Counted from the first letter of the stretch, positions 33,941 to 42,458 are shown. The stretch is 46,415 nucleotides of DNA from an uncultured Eubacteriales bacterium (GCA_902801255.1 CADCHO010000024.1:1-46415), one strand, 5' to 3'. Notes: generated from the letters alone by a model not told the origin. Numbers and translations are program-made.

Positions 33941-34810
33941 ATGGATCTAAGCAAGCTTGATCTTTTCTTTGCAGCTGCCAACAGCAGGAGTTTTACTCAG
34001 GCAGCTGAGAAGTGCAATGTAGCTCAGACAACTGTCAGCAAATACATCGCTCAGCTGGAAGAGGAGCTCGGAATGAAGCTCTTTTACCGAACAACAAGAG
34101 AGTGTTTTCTGACTGAAGCCGGGCACACGTTCTACAATGGCGCCAAGGATCTGGTTAAGGATTATGACGACCTCAGAAAGCAGCTTCAGCAGGTAAACGA
34201 AAACGAACTAAGGATCGGGATCTACGGAGAATTCTTTGATCTGTCCATACTCGGCAATTTCAGTAAGACCTATCCCGATATAGAGCTCAAAGTCTCCTTC
34301 GACAGCCGCGCCAATCTTTACGACCAGCTCAAACGGCGTAAGATCCACGCAGTGCTGATACCGAACATACTGGTTGCAGAAGCTCTCAAGGATCATTCCC
34401 TGAGAATGGTCAATGTGCTTTCAGGCGATGCTTTTCTTTACTGCTCTGAATCAGCAGCAAAGAAATACGGCAGCATTCAGGGAGTGATACGCAATCTGCC
34501 GTTTGTCACAAAATCGCAGGAGCTCTCCTATCACGAATACTGCCGAAGGATACTGCAGCGCACCTTCGATGCGTCATTTGATAAAGTCACCGTCGTAGAG
34601 TCTCAGGCCAAGCAGTCACTGCTTACGAAGCTCTCACAGGGGTTTTCCATAATGCTCGAAAAAGAAGCGACCGACACCGAGGGCCTGTATGCATACTCGC
34701 TTCAGGACGTCTTCAACGAGACGCTGCAGCTCTATTACTCCATAAAACATGTCCCGGCAAGCCTGTGGGCATTCATAAACTATATAAACAGCTCTCTTTA
34801 CAAAAAATAA
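33941..34810 (+). CDS. LysR-family transcriptional regulator
   Basis: A 289-residue LTTR. Residues 1-60 are the winged helix-turn-helix (LDLFFAAANSRSFTQAAEKCNVAQTTVSKYIAQLEEELG), followed by the linker helix and a periplasmic-binding-protein-like effector domain (ELRIGIYGEFFDLSILGNFSKTYPDIELKVSF). It is divergent from hadI across 187 bp and has a perfect palindrome over its promoter, so it is the prime candidate regulator of the had operon; the effector could be a 2-oxo or 2-hydroxy acid or acyl-CoA. GGAGGTG precedes the ATG at 33941. It converges on pduL with a shared terminator. Confidence 0.9.
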   Translation: MDLSKLDLFFAAANSRSFTQAAEKCNVAQTTVSKYIAQLEEELGMKLFYRTTRECFLTEAGHTFYNGAKDLVKDYDDLRKQLQQVNENELRIGIYGEFFDLSILGNFSKTYPDIELKVSFDSRANLYDQLKRRKIHAVLIPNILVAEALKDHSLRMVNVLSGDAFLYCSESAAKKYGSIQGVIRNLPFVTKSQELSYHEYCRRILQRTFDASFDKVTVVESQAKQSLLTKLSQGFSIMLEKEATDTEGLYAYSLQDVFNETLQLYYSIKHVPASLWAFINYINSSLYKK

Positions 34811-34816
34811 AAGATC

Positions 34817-34838
34817 AGCCGCCGGTTCTCCGGCGGCT
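34817..34838. terminator. Bidirectional terminator between lysR and pduL
   Basis: A 9-bp GC-rich perfect stem (AGCCGCCGG / CCGGCGGCT, loop TTCT) is followed on the minus strand by GATCTTTTATTTTTTG; the plus-strand side is weaker (GTCGTATTT). Confidence 0.75.
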
Positions 34839-34872
34839 GTCGTATTTACAAATGCTTTATGTGTGTGGCTGA

Positions 34873-35454
34873 TCAGAACTCCACGATGTAAGCTTTCATA
34901 GGTCTCATTCCTGCAGCATTGGCCTCATCAGTATCTATATGCATCAGGGCAAGATCATCTTCGTCCTGAACTCTGACCTCTGTATCGCCAAAGATGAGCG
35001 ACCTGTCAGGAGTATCTATTCTTACAGCTACGATGTCCCCGGTTTTGAGGCCCCACTCTTCTACCTGTTTTTTCCCGATGTGTACGTGTCTCTTTGCGAC
35101 GATGACGCCCTGCTTAAGTTCCAGCTCTCCAGCCGGGCCGACCAGCTTGATCCCCGGAGTTCCTTCAAGATCGCCTGAGAGTCTGACAGGAGCGTCTACG
35201 CCCAGTGCTCTCGCATCTGTCTTGGACAGCTCTACCTGTGACTGCTTCCTGCACGGTCCGAGTATTCTGACTTTAGGGAATGTGCTTCTTGGTCCCACGA
35301 CAGCGATCTGCTCAACACTTGCGAAGCCCCCACCGCCTGCCAGTTCCTTATATTCCTCCAGTTCATACCCCTTTCCAAACAGCACATCCTGATCTTCTCT
35401 GGTCAGATGGACATGCCTTGCGGAAATGTCAACGAACACTTCTCTCTTTTCCAT
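34873..35454 (-). CDS. pduL: PduL-family phosphate acyltransferase
   Basis: A 193-residue PduL-type phosphotransacylase that converts acyl-CoA and phosphate to acyl phosphate. Two similar beta-barrel halves carry the metal-binding histidines: SARHVHLTREDQDVLFGKGY near the N-terminus and VAKRHVHIGKKQVEEWGL in the second half. There is no encapsulation-peptide-like extension, so it is probably cytosolic rather than microcompartment-bound. The ATG at 35454 has GGAGAG upstream; it starts 19 bp after the solute-binding protein gene and may be in its transcript. Together with the butyrate kinase of the had operon it could complete substrate-level phosphorylation from a branched or aromatic acyl-CoA. 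Confidence 0.9.
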   Translation of the reverse strand: MEKREVFVDISARHVHLTREDQDVLFGKGYELEEYKELAGGGGFASVEQIAVVGPRSTFPKVRILGPCRKQSQVELSKTDARALGVDAPVRLSGDLEGTPGIKLVGPAGELELKQGVIVAKRHVHIGKKQVEEWGLKTGDIVAVRIDTPDRSLIFGDTEVRVQDEDDLALMHIDTDEANAAGMRPMKAYIVEF

Positions 35455-35473
35455 GATGTATAACTCTCCTTTT

Positions 35474-36769
35474 TTATTTTGTAAAAGTACCATAGCGGCC
35501 TATGGCCTCATCTATAGTCATTTCCCCTGTTCCGACACCATAATTTGCCTGTCTCATCTGCAGGACCGCATCATCTGTCAACCCTATCACTTCCGGAGAC
35601 AGGATGCGGGATTCCGGAACATCCCCAAACGCGGCATACATGCTGTTAAATGACAGGTCTTTAGTCGGCGACATAATGCCCTTGCTCTGTGCCATATTGT
35701 TCAGTTCCTGTGATGTGATCAGGAAACGCATGAATTCGTTTGCCATGTCCAGATTCGCGCTGTCCTTGTTTACAGAGAACTGCAGATTCGGCATGTCAAG
35801 GAAGATAGCTCCATCGTCCGATACAGGTACCGGAGCAAAGGTGTATGTAAATGGGCTGGCGATAAATGCCTCGGAACGGCTCTCACGTTTCTTTGTTCCC
35901 GATACAGTATCTCCGGAGCAGAACATCATCGGCACGTCGCCTTCAAAGAAGCGAAGGATCACGGCCTCATAGTTATCTTCGATCTTCGCACAGTTATCAA
36001 TGTCAACACATCCGTCATTCAGGAACTGCAACATCCTCTCCAGCGCAGGTCTCATATACTCACCGGCGGAAGCATCAAGTGCATTGAGTTTTTTGACAGC
36101 CTCCGCATCATCTGCCACAGTCTCGCAGAAGATCGGATAAGCCGTCAGCGTATAGAGTGAGGTAGTTTCTTCTTTAGAGAAACCCATCATCGGGTTTTCA
36201 TATCCCTTTTCACGGAACGCAGCACACACATCCACCAGTTCCTTATAGGTCTTAGGAACGCTCAGACCTTCTTTTTCAAACAGATCGTTGTTTACAAGCA
36301 TGCCGTAGGTGTTGGCGAAAACCGGGACCATCGGAAGTGAACCATCTTCCGTATTCAGAATGATATTGCTGCGGATGCAGTCCAGATCAAGTCCAAGCGC
36401 AGTATCGGCCAGATCTTCGGCATGGTCGATTGAGGACTTGTACTGATCACGGCCGTACATCCAGGAGTAATTGACGTAGATGTCAGGGGCATCGTTTCCG
36501 TCAAGAACCATGCCTATCATGTTGTTATAGTCATCGACCTTTGTAAACGTCAATTCCACATTTGGATAAAATTCGTTAAAGCTGTCAAATTCAGCTTCAA
36601 GCGCCTCAAAGTTATCGTAGCCGCCGGCTACGGTGATATGGCAGTCGGTGGAGGTATCCAGAGACGGGCTGAAGCCTTCCTCCGCTGTTGATTCCTGCTT
36701 CTCTGAGCCGCACGCAGCCAGACTCAGGATCATCAGCACCGCTAAAAACATGCACATTATCTTTTTCAT
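35474..36769 (-). CDS. Extracellular solute-binding lipoprotein (CUT1-like)
   Basis: A 431-residue secreted lipoprotein. It has a signal peptide with lipobox (MFLAVLMILSLAACGSEK) and a family-1 extracellular binding-protein body (ITVAGGYDNFEALEAEFDSFNEFYPNVELTF, GNDAPDIYVNYSWMYG, PMMGFSKEETTSLYTLTAYPIF). Such proteins usually feed sugar or peptide ABC importers, but no permease or ATPase gene is adjacent. Instead the ATG at 36769 overlaps the stop of a hybrid histidine kinase by ATGA, with a GGAGGAGG site. It is therefore more likely a ligand-binding partner of that kinase, as LuxP is to LuxQ; this role is inference. Confidence 0.88.
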   Translation of the reverse strand: MKKIMCMFLAVLMILSLAACGSEKQESTAEEGFSPSLDTSTDCHITVAGGYDNFEALEAEFDSFNEFYPNVELTFTKVDDYNNMIGMVLDGNDAPDIYVNYSWMYGRDQYKSSIDHAEDLADTALGLDLDCIRSNIILNTEDGSLPMVPVFANTYGMLVNNDLFEKEGLSVPKTYKELVDVCAAFREKGYENPMMGFSKEETTSLYTLTAYPIFCETVADDAEAVKKLNALDASAGEYMRPALERMLQFLNDGCVDIDNCAKIEDNYEAVILRFFEGDVPMMFCSGDTVSGTKKRESRSEAFIASPFTYTFAPVPVSDDGAIFLDMPNLQFSVNKDSANLDMANEFMRFLITSQELNNMAQSKGIMSPTKDLSFNSMYAAFGDVPESRILSPEVIGLTDDAVLQMRQANYGVGTGEMTIDEAIGRYGTFTK

Positions 36770-39306
36770 AATTGTCCTCCTCCGTCCTTGATTCTTCGGA
36801 TCTCTTTTATAACTAATTTTATATCTACAGGCTTCGCTATATGTCCGTTCATTCCCGCATCCAGACATTCCATGACGTTTTCGGAGAATGCGTCTGCCGT
36901 CATCGCAACGATCGGGATGGATGATGCCCAAGAATCCTCCAGTTTCCGGATCGCCCTGGTTGCGTCAAGACCATTCATCTCCGGCATCTGTACGTCCATG
37001 AATATCAGTTCATAACTGCCCTTCGCAGCCTCGCGCATCATGTCCACGCAGATCCGTCCGTTTTCTGCACGGTCGGTAGTAATGCCGTACATGGCAAGTA
37101 TGGCGGATATGATTTCCCAGTTGACATCATTATCCTCGGCGATAAGGATGTGCAGTCCTTCCAGATCGGAATAATCATCCTCCGGCTCAATGGACCTGGA
37201 CTCTTTCCCGATCAGATCGTTGATCTTATCATAGAGTGTAGAGCGGAAGAGCGGTTTGCTGACAAAGGCATTCGCTCCGGCTTCTTTTGCCTTCTCCTCT
37301 ATATCCGACCAGTCATATGCGGAGATCAGTAAAATCGGAATATCTGCGTCTATCTCTGCGCGGATGCGCCTGATCGTTTCAAGGCCGTCTATTTCAGGCA
37401 TTCTCCAGTCAATGATGACAGCATCGTAATCTCTCCCGGAAAGATGTCTGTGCTCGATCATGCCGAGCGCCTCCAGTCCGTTCTGTGCCTGCTCCGCTGA
37501 TGCACCGAGAGACTCAATAATGTCAACAGTGGTCTGAAGCATATATTCATCGTCATCAACGATCAGAACGTCTACGGAATCAAGCTGCATGTCTTCACGC
37601 TGCCTGTCAGCTTCAGGAATATCCAGCACGACGGTGAAGGTTGTTCCCTTGCCCAGCTCACTCTGGCATTCAATCGTTCCGCCAAGCAGATCAACCATCT
37701 GCTTTGTAATGGCCAGACCAAGGCCGGTTCCCTGAATGCTGTTGACTCGGCTGTCTATCTGTCTTGAGAACGGCTGATACATGTTTTCCATGTATTCCGG
37801 ACTCATACCGATACCAGTATCTGCCACGGTATATGTCAGCTTTACGCAGCCAGGCTTGTCGCTCTTTTCCTGATGCATATCTACACTGACACGCCCGCCG
37901 GGTTCTGTGTATTTGATTGCATTAGAGAGGATATTGATATAAATCTGATTCAGACGAAGCTGGTCTGTATACAGATATTCCTTTTCCATCTGATTGGTGT
38001 TGAAACTGAATTCAATATTCTTTTCTTTGATCATCGGCTGTGAAACCGTTACAAGGTTCTCTACCGTTTCTACAATTGAGAAGGTCAGCGGACTCAGTTT
38101 CAGTTTTCCGCTTTCCACCTTCGAAATATCCAGAATGTCGTTGATCAGTGTCAGCAGATGATTGCTGGCAAGACTGATCTTCCGGAGGCTTTCTCCGGTT
38201 GCCTCAACATCCCCGAGATTCTTCTCGGCAATCGTCGTAAGGCCAATGATGGCATTCATAGGAGTACGGATATCGTGCGACATGGTGGAGAGGAAGTCGG
38301 TCTTTGCCTTATTTGCGGACTCCGCTTCTTTGGCTGCAATCTGAAGGCGCTTATTAAAGTAAAGTATATACAGCAGATCAGCGAGGAACAGAATCAGTAA
38401 ACCTGCAGAAACAACTCCTACCAGCAGCCAGTTTTCGGTTCCTGTGTTGAGGTCTTTCGCCGGCACAAGCCCCAGCATTGTCCAGCCAACTGTAGCCGAG
38501 ACCGGGGTAAAGGCAAGGATGCACTCCTGTTTGTGCGAATTGATCATTGAAACGGAACCTGTAGAGGATGTGATCCTGTCGAACAATTTACCCGATGATT
38601 CAGGATCCGTTGGATTATATGATTTGTAGAATTCAAAGAAGCTGGCGTTCTTAAAGTTGTCTCCTTTAAGGATATAATCTCCGTTGGAATCGATCATGGA
38701 CAGTTCCGCATTAACCAGCTCTGTCTGCGGAAAGACCCATTTCTGTTCCAGCACCGAGATAGGAATGACCCGAAGCAGGACAGCCTCCCGGGAAGCATCG
38801 CTTTCCTGATCACGCAGCTTAACAATATTGCAGAAAGCCAGTGACTGCTCGCCATTCATAGGGTTGGTGTAAGCACGGGTTATGTTGATCGACTTCCCGA
38901 TCTCATCGATCCAGTCCACTTTCTTCAGAAGCTCTACCCGTTCATAGGAAACAGCATAGTCATCGTCCGTACCCTGTTTCGGACGCGTGGAAAGTCCGGT
39001 GAGCGTGTCAAGGGAAATCAGATGCGCTGAAGTATTCTCAAGCACATGAGAGGAACGGATATAAGCGGCGGCCTCTTCCATAGTCATGGTCTTATTATTG
39101 ATATAGTGCGCCCAGATATCGCAGATCCTCTGCTCGCTTTCCAGATAATTCCCTGTCACACGTTCCATGGTGACCGTTGTGTCTTCAAAGTGTTCTATCT
39201 GGCTCCGGTATGAATCCCTGCTTTCCGCTCTTGAGTAAAGCACAACAAAGATCAGTATGGACGCCATTATGACCACATTGATTACGATAATAAACGTCTT
39301 TTTCAT
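36766..39306 (-). CDS. Membrane hybrid histidine kinase with two receiver domains
   Basis: An 846-residue sensor. It has an N-terminal helix (IIVINVVIMASILIFVVLY), a ~290-residue extracytoplasmic dCache-like domain, a second helix (LLVGVVSAGLLILFLADLLY), HisKA with SHDIRTPMNA (near 343), HATPase (NILSNAIKYTEPGG, DTGIGM, GTGLGLAI), and two receivers with IIDWRMPEIDG (near 632) and FMDVQMPEMNG (near 772). There is no HPt or output domain. It is translationally coupled to a solute-binding lipoprotein gene. Compared with the two kinases at 15-21 kb it shares the kinase-receiver-receiver plan but lacks their ASDYRSVY module. The ATG at 39306 has GGAG 8 nt upstream; earlier in-frame starts are less supported. 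Confidence 0.92.
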   Translation of the reverse strand: MKKTFIIVINVVIMASILIFVVLYSRAESRDSYRSQIEHFEDTTVTMERVTGNYLESEQRICDIWAHYINNKTMTMEEAAAYIRSSHVLENTSAHLISLDTLTGLSTRPKQGTDDDYAVSYERVELLKKVDWIDEIGKSINITRAYTNPMNGEQSLAFCNIVKLRDQESDASREAVLLRVIPISVLEQKWVFPQTELVNAELSMIDSNGDYILKGDNFKNASFFEFYKSYNPTDPESSGKLFDRITSSTGSVSMINSHKQECILAFTPVSATVGWTMLGLVPAKDLNTGTENWLLVGVVSAGLLILFLADLLYILYFNKRLQIAAKEAESANKAKTDFLSTMSHDIRTPMNAIIGLTTIAEKNLGDVEATGESLRKISLASNHLLTLINDILDISKVESGKLKLSPLTFSIVETVENLVTVSQPMIKEKNIEFSFNTNQMEKEYLYTDQLRLNQIYINILSNAIKYTEPGGRVSVDMHQEKSDKPGCVKLTYTVADTGIGMSPEYMENMYQPFSRQIDSRVNSIQGTGLGLAITKQMVDLLGGTIECQSELGKGTTFTVVLDIPEADRQREDMQLDSVDVLIVDDDEYMLQTTVDIIESLGASAEQAQNGLEALGMIEHRHLSGRDYDAVIIDWRMPEIDGLETIRRIRAEIDADIPILLISAYDWSDIEEKAKEAGANAFVSKPLFRSTLYDKINDLIGKESRSIEPEDDYSDLEGLHILIAEDNDVNWEIISAILAMYGITTDRAENGRICVDMMREAAKGSYELIFMDVQMPEMNGLDATRAIRKLEDSWASSIPIVAMTADAFSENVMECLDAGMNGHIAKPVDIKLVIKEIRRIKDGGGQL

Positions 39307-39378
39307 ACTATGATCTCCTGCAAAACAAGTCGCGGTTCCGGCATTCAATCATCCCGGTCAGCATAAGTATACAAATAC

Positions 39379-39387
39379 ATTATAACA
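39379..39387 (-). promoter_or_regulatory. Extended -10 promoter of the kinase/binding-protein operon
   Basis: CATGTTATAAT on the minus strand gives TGn plus a perfect TATAAT, about 73 bp before the kinase ATG at 39306. The -35 is not evident. Confidence 0.5.
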
Positions 39388-39442
39388 TGAGGATGCGAAA
39401 TAAAAAGGTGGACAATCAGTCGCAAGTAAAAAAAGAAGACAG

Positions 39443-39483
39443 AGGACGGTTCTCAGGAGACAGGGGACGGTTCTCTGTCTCCT
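39443..39483. repeat. REP-like palindromic element
   Basis: AGGACGGTTCTC (39443-39454) is followed by AGGAGACAG-N11-CTGTCTCCT (39455-39483), whose loop again contains GGGACGGTTCT. The GGGACGGTTCT...GTC style is familiar from dispersed palindromes linked to RAYT/IS200-like transposases in clostridia. No transposase is adjacent. It overlaps the start of the flavin-reductase promoter region. Confidence 0.55.
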
Positions 39484-39486
39484 CTG

Positions 39487-39515
39487 TTGCTGAAACCCCT
39501 GTGCTTCTTTATAAC
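39487..39515 (+). promoter_or_regulatory. Candidate promoter of the flavin reductase gene
   Basis: TTGCTG-N17-TATAAC (-35 at 39487-39492, -10 at 39510-39515), about 50 bp before the ATG at 39564 and directly after the REP-like element. Confidence 0.4.
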
Positions 39516-39563
39516 TAAGAGTATAAATAGCAGACAAAGATGGGACAATTCAGGAGGTATATT

Positions 39564-40043
39564 ATGGAATTCAATGCTGATGTTTTTTCTCAGTTTGATA
39601 AAAAATGGGCACTGCTCAGTGCCGGACCAAAGGATGATCACAACACGATGACGATCAGCTGGGGCAGCATGGGAACTCTCTGGAACAAGCCGACTGTGAC
39701 AGTGTATGTAAGGCCTACCAGATTCACACATAAGTTTATGAACGAATACGAGTATTTCACTGTCAGCTTCTTCCCGGAAGACAAGCGCGAAGCACTCGAG
39801 AAGATGGGTACAATTACCGGCAGACATAAAACTGATAAAGATGCTTTAGCCGGTTTGACGGTCAGGGATCTCGGAGAAGCTGTTACTTATGAGGAAGCAG
39901 AATTAACATTCCTCTGCCGCAGGATCTATCGTGCAGATATGTTGACCAGCCATATGCCGGTGGATGTAGTAGAGGATTTCTACACTCCTGAGGAGCCTCA
40001 TACGCTATACATCGGAGAGGTAATTGAAATAATTGAAGAATAA
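39564..40043 (+). CDS. Flavin reductase-like FMN-binding protein
   Basis: A 159-residue protein of the flavin reductase/FMN-binding split-barrel family. The pattern WALLSAGPKDDHNTMTISWGSMGTLWNKPTVTVYVRPTRFTHKFM corresponds to the FMN-binding strand-loop region, followed by YFTVSFFPED. It likely binds FMN and reduces a flavin or small substrate with NAD(P)H; the partner is unknown. The ATG at 39564 is chosen for AGGAGG 6 nt upstream; an ATG at 39540 lacks such a site. It is a single-gene unit closed by a very strong terminator. Confidence 0.85.
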   Translation: MEFNADVFSQFDKKWALLSAGPKDDHNTMTISWGSMGTLWNKPTVTVYVRPTRFTHKFMNEYEYFTVSFFPEDKREALEKMGTITGRHKTDKDALAGLTVRDLGEAVTYEEAELTFLCRRIYRADMLTSHMPVDVVEDFYTPEEPHTLYIGEVIEIIEE

Positions 40044-40080
40044 ACCTGCATATATTTTTAATAGGCAAGCAAGCCCAAAC

Positions 40081-40114
40081 AAACCGGCTCCGGAAGATTT
40101 TCCGGAGCCGGTTT
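40081..40114. terminator. Strong bidirectional terminator
   Basis: A 15-bp perfect stem (40081-40095 and 40100-40114, loop GATT) with A-rich and T-rich flanks serves the convergent flavin reductase and SGNH hydrolase genes. Confidence 0.85.
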
Positions 40115-40148
40115 TGAAAATGACGGATTTTACCCTCTCAGGTTCGTT

Positions 40149-40832
40149 TTATAAACTTTTTTGTTCCTGCATGAACCGTATCATTTCAGATTCCATCTTA
40201 GGCATCCACCATTCAGTATATCCCTCTTTAGTTGGGTGAATAGGGTCAGACATATAGCATTTGTATTCATCCTCGCTGATATTGTTGAACTCCTTATCAT
40301 TATAGAGGTCTATCAAACCGATCCCCCATTTGTCCCTGAGCTCCAGCAGTCGTCCAACCATTGCAGAATATTCTTTACTGTCATAATACGATCCGGTGTA
40401 GAAAATGACCGGACATCCCCAGGTTTCCCGGGAGTAAGCAATAATATACTCCATAGCTCCTGTAACAGTATGCGTATCAAATGATTCCGGAGCAGTTCCG
40501 TCTCCGGTCTCCCCCAGAGGCAGCTTCAGAGTAGCATCATTCGTCGAGAGCTGGCATAGAACACAGTCAATATGTGCAGCAACGTCAACCTTTTTAAGGC
40601 GTTCGATATAACTGTCACCTTCTTCAAAAATGGCAGGAGCAAGAGGAGACGTTTTATCAACCAGCGTGGTTCCGTTTTTGGCTTCCTTAATTGCATTGAC
40701 CCCATCAAGAGTTTCAAACAGCTCTACGAACGATTGTCCTTCCGCTGCAGATCCATAAGTGACACTGCTTCCCAGGAAGAGTATGGTCTTCCCGCACAGC
40801 GGTGATTCCGATTGTTTTTCCATTTTTATCAC
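40149..40832 (-). CDS. SGNH/GDSL-family hydrolase
   Basis: A 227-residue cytoplasmic esterase-like protein without a signal peptide. SGNH blocks are visible: block I ILFLGSSVTYGSAAEG with the nucleophile serine, block III QLSTNDA with the asparagine, and block V SDPIHPTKEGY with the Asp-His pair. Substrates of the family include acetylated carbohydrates and acyl esters; none is indicated here. A GTG start at 40832 has AAGG with 6-nt spacing and is slightly favoured over the ATG at 40823. The inverted-repeat array lies about 115 bp upstream of its start. Confidence 0.82.
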   Translation of the reverse strand: MIKMEKQSESPLCGKTILFLGSSVTYGSAAEGQSFVELFETLDGVNAIKEAKNGTTLVDKTSPLAPAIFEEGDSYIERLKKVDVAAHIDCVLCQLSTNDATLKLPLGETGDGTAPESFDTHTVTGAMEYIIAYSRETWGCPVIFYTGSYYDSKEYSAMVGRLLELRDKWGIGLIDLYNDKEFNNISEDEYKCYMSDPIHPTKEGYTEWWMPKMESEMIRFMQEQKSL

Positions 40833-40948
40833 ATCAGACCTTTCATCATTTCAATGCATATCAGAATGTTTCTGTTATTTTATCATACGTAATAAGATTT
40901 ACCTTTTTACTGTTTTTTAGACAGCGGAGTTTTCCATAGTGATTCTCT

Positions 40949-41317
40949 GACTTCCGTCCTTGAAGCCAGTTTTCACCATTTGGGACGGAAGTTTCATTCC
41001 ATGCGCTCTCACAGACTTCCGTCCTCAAGGCATGTTTTCGGCATTTGGGACGGAAGTTTCATTCCCTGCACTCTCACGGACTTCCGTCCCTGTGGCCCGT
41101 TTTCATAATTTGGAACGGAAGTTTCATTCCCTGCACTCTCATGGACTTCCGTCCTCAAGGCATGTTTTCGGCATTTAGGACGGAAGTTTCACTCCCTGCA
41201 CTCTCACGGACTTCCGTCCCAGGCACCCGTTTTCAGCATTTGGGACGGAAGTTTCACTCCCTGCACCTTAACAGACTTCCGTCCCAGGCGCCCGTTTTCA
41301 GCATTTGGGACGGAAGT
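40949..41317. repeat. Tandem array of six 65-bp inverted-repeat units
   Basis: The 627-bp gene-free stretch 40833-41459 holds this array. Forward arms GACTTCCGTCC start at 40949, 41014, 41079, 41144, 41209 and 41274, exactly 65 bp apart; each is followed after about 22 nt by the reverse arm (G)GGACGGAAGT (first 40982-40992, last 41307-41317). The loops keep a core GTTTTC...ATTT; the segments between units are like TTCATTCCCTGCACTCTCAC. Units 2 and 4 have identical loops, and units 5 and 6 nearly so. A degenerate reverse arm (GACAGCGGAGT) precedes the first unit. As 65 is not a multiple of three, no protein repeat is encoded. The rest of the gap shows nothing recognisable. Confidence 0.93.
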
Positions 41318-41459
41318 CGATCTGCGCAATTAATGTTATTGTGCCCATTTTATCTTGCATTTTATTATTTTTTAGGGCAGCCTCAAAAATAGTGCTTTTA
41401 CCGTTGAATTTAGTGCGTTTTCGGTTCGACATTTTTTTATATTTCATTATCATTATCAT

Positions 41460-42404
41460 ATGAATACCAGTCTGATACATGAAGCAAAAACAATATTGGC
41501 AGATCTCAGGAATACAAAACTCAGAATGGATAATCAGCTGTCTTCTCTTGACTCCTTTGCTGCCTGGAGACTCAAAAGGAACAGTGCTAAAAAATCGAAG
41601 CACTGCTATTACGATGCAATCCTTCCCGGCTCAAAGAAGAGTAAGTATCTGGGGAATGAATTAAATGAAGCGGTCCTGAATGTAAAAAGATATCGCTATG
41701 CTCAAAAGGCAGTTGAGATAATCGAAGCAGATATTGAGGTGCTGGAGCGCCTGATAAGCAACTACATCAGTCCGGACTATAACAATATTAACAGCCGTTT
41801 GCCCGCAACCTACCGGACAAGTCTGACCGCTGATAATTCAGACGAAGCTTTCAGCACTGTCCTTCCTCCGGATGCAGTCAAGTGGATACAGTATCTCAAA
41901 AAAGAGAAGGAAAAATACCCTCCTTATAAGCCAGAACAGCTCAAGTATGAAGCCCTGGATGGAACCAGAATGCGCTCCCTGGGAGAGGTAGTCATTGCAA
42001 ATTTTCTCCTGATGGCAGGAATCCCTTTTGTATATGAAGTGCCAATGAAAATCAACGGAGAGCTCGTGCTACCTGATTTCAGAATTCTGTCTTTGATAGA
42101 TTTGAAAACAGTGATAATCATTGAACACCAGGGAATGATTTTCTCTGAAGAATATCCATATAAATATATTCGCTCACTGAGACTTTATCTGCAAAGCGAC
42201 CTGGTCATTAATCAGAATCTGTTCTTTACTTTTACCGATGAAAAAGGAAGGTTTGATATCCGGCAACTAACAAGCATAATAAAGCAATTTGTGAAACCGT
42301 CTATTGACACGGAGATGGCGTGTTATTTGCAGGACATACCGGTCCATGACCGCATGACTGCCGGTACCTCTGACCTCGATTTTGATTCTTATGGAACCGC
42401 ATGA
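41460..42404 (+). CDS. PD-(D/E)XK nuclease-like protein
   Basis: A 314-residue soluble protein. The first ~110 residues are basic and helical with coiled-coil character (MNTSLIHEAKTILADL and KAVEIIEADIEVLERLISNY). The C-terminal half has the layout of a PD-(D/E)XK nuclease: E176 in RSLGEVVIANFLLMAGIPFVYE, D206 in VLPDFRIL, and E222-H-Q224 in VIIIEHQGM, where Q replaces the usual lysine. No helicase, methylase or specificity gene is adjacent. The ATG at 41460 has no Shine-Dalgarno site and lies 142 bp after the inverted-repeat array. The nuclease call rests on motif pattern only; the function is unknown. Confidence 0.6.
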   Translation: MNTSLIHEAKTILADLRNTKLRMDNQLSSLDSFAAWRLKRNSAKKSKHCYYDAILPGSKKSKYLGNELNEAVLNVKRYRYAQKAVEIIEADIEVLERLISNYISPDYNNINSRLPATYRTSLTADNSDEAFSTVLPPDAVKWIQYLKKEKEKYPPYKPEQLKYEALDGTRMRSLGEVVIANFLLMAGIPFVYEVPMKINGELVLPDFRILSLIDLKTVIIIEHQGMIFSEEYPYKYIRSLRLYLQSDLVINQNLFFTFTDEKGRFDIRQLTSIIKQFVKPSIDTEMACYLQDIPVHDRMTAGTSDLDFDSYGTA

Positions 42405-42458
42405 GAAATTTTGACGCAAATACATTCAATGCATTGATTGGAAGCCAAAGGAGTATGG

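Noticed and set aside
40949-41317. CRISPR array
   Set aside because: The whole 65-bp unit is conserved, including what would be the spacers; the units are internally palindromic and no cas gene is near.
40960-41392. Open frames of 72 and 115 codons running through the inverted-repeat array
   Set aside because: The 65-bp period shifts frame at each unit, the predicted peptides do not repeat, and no ribosome-binding site is present.
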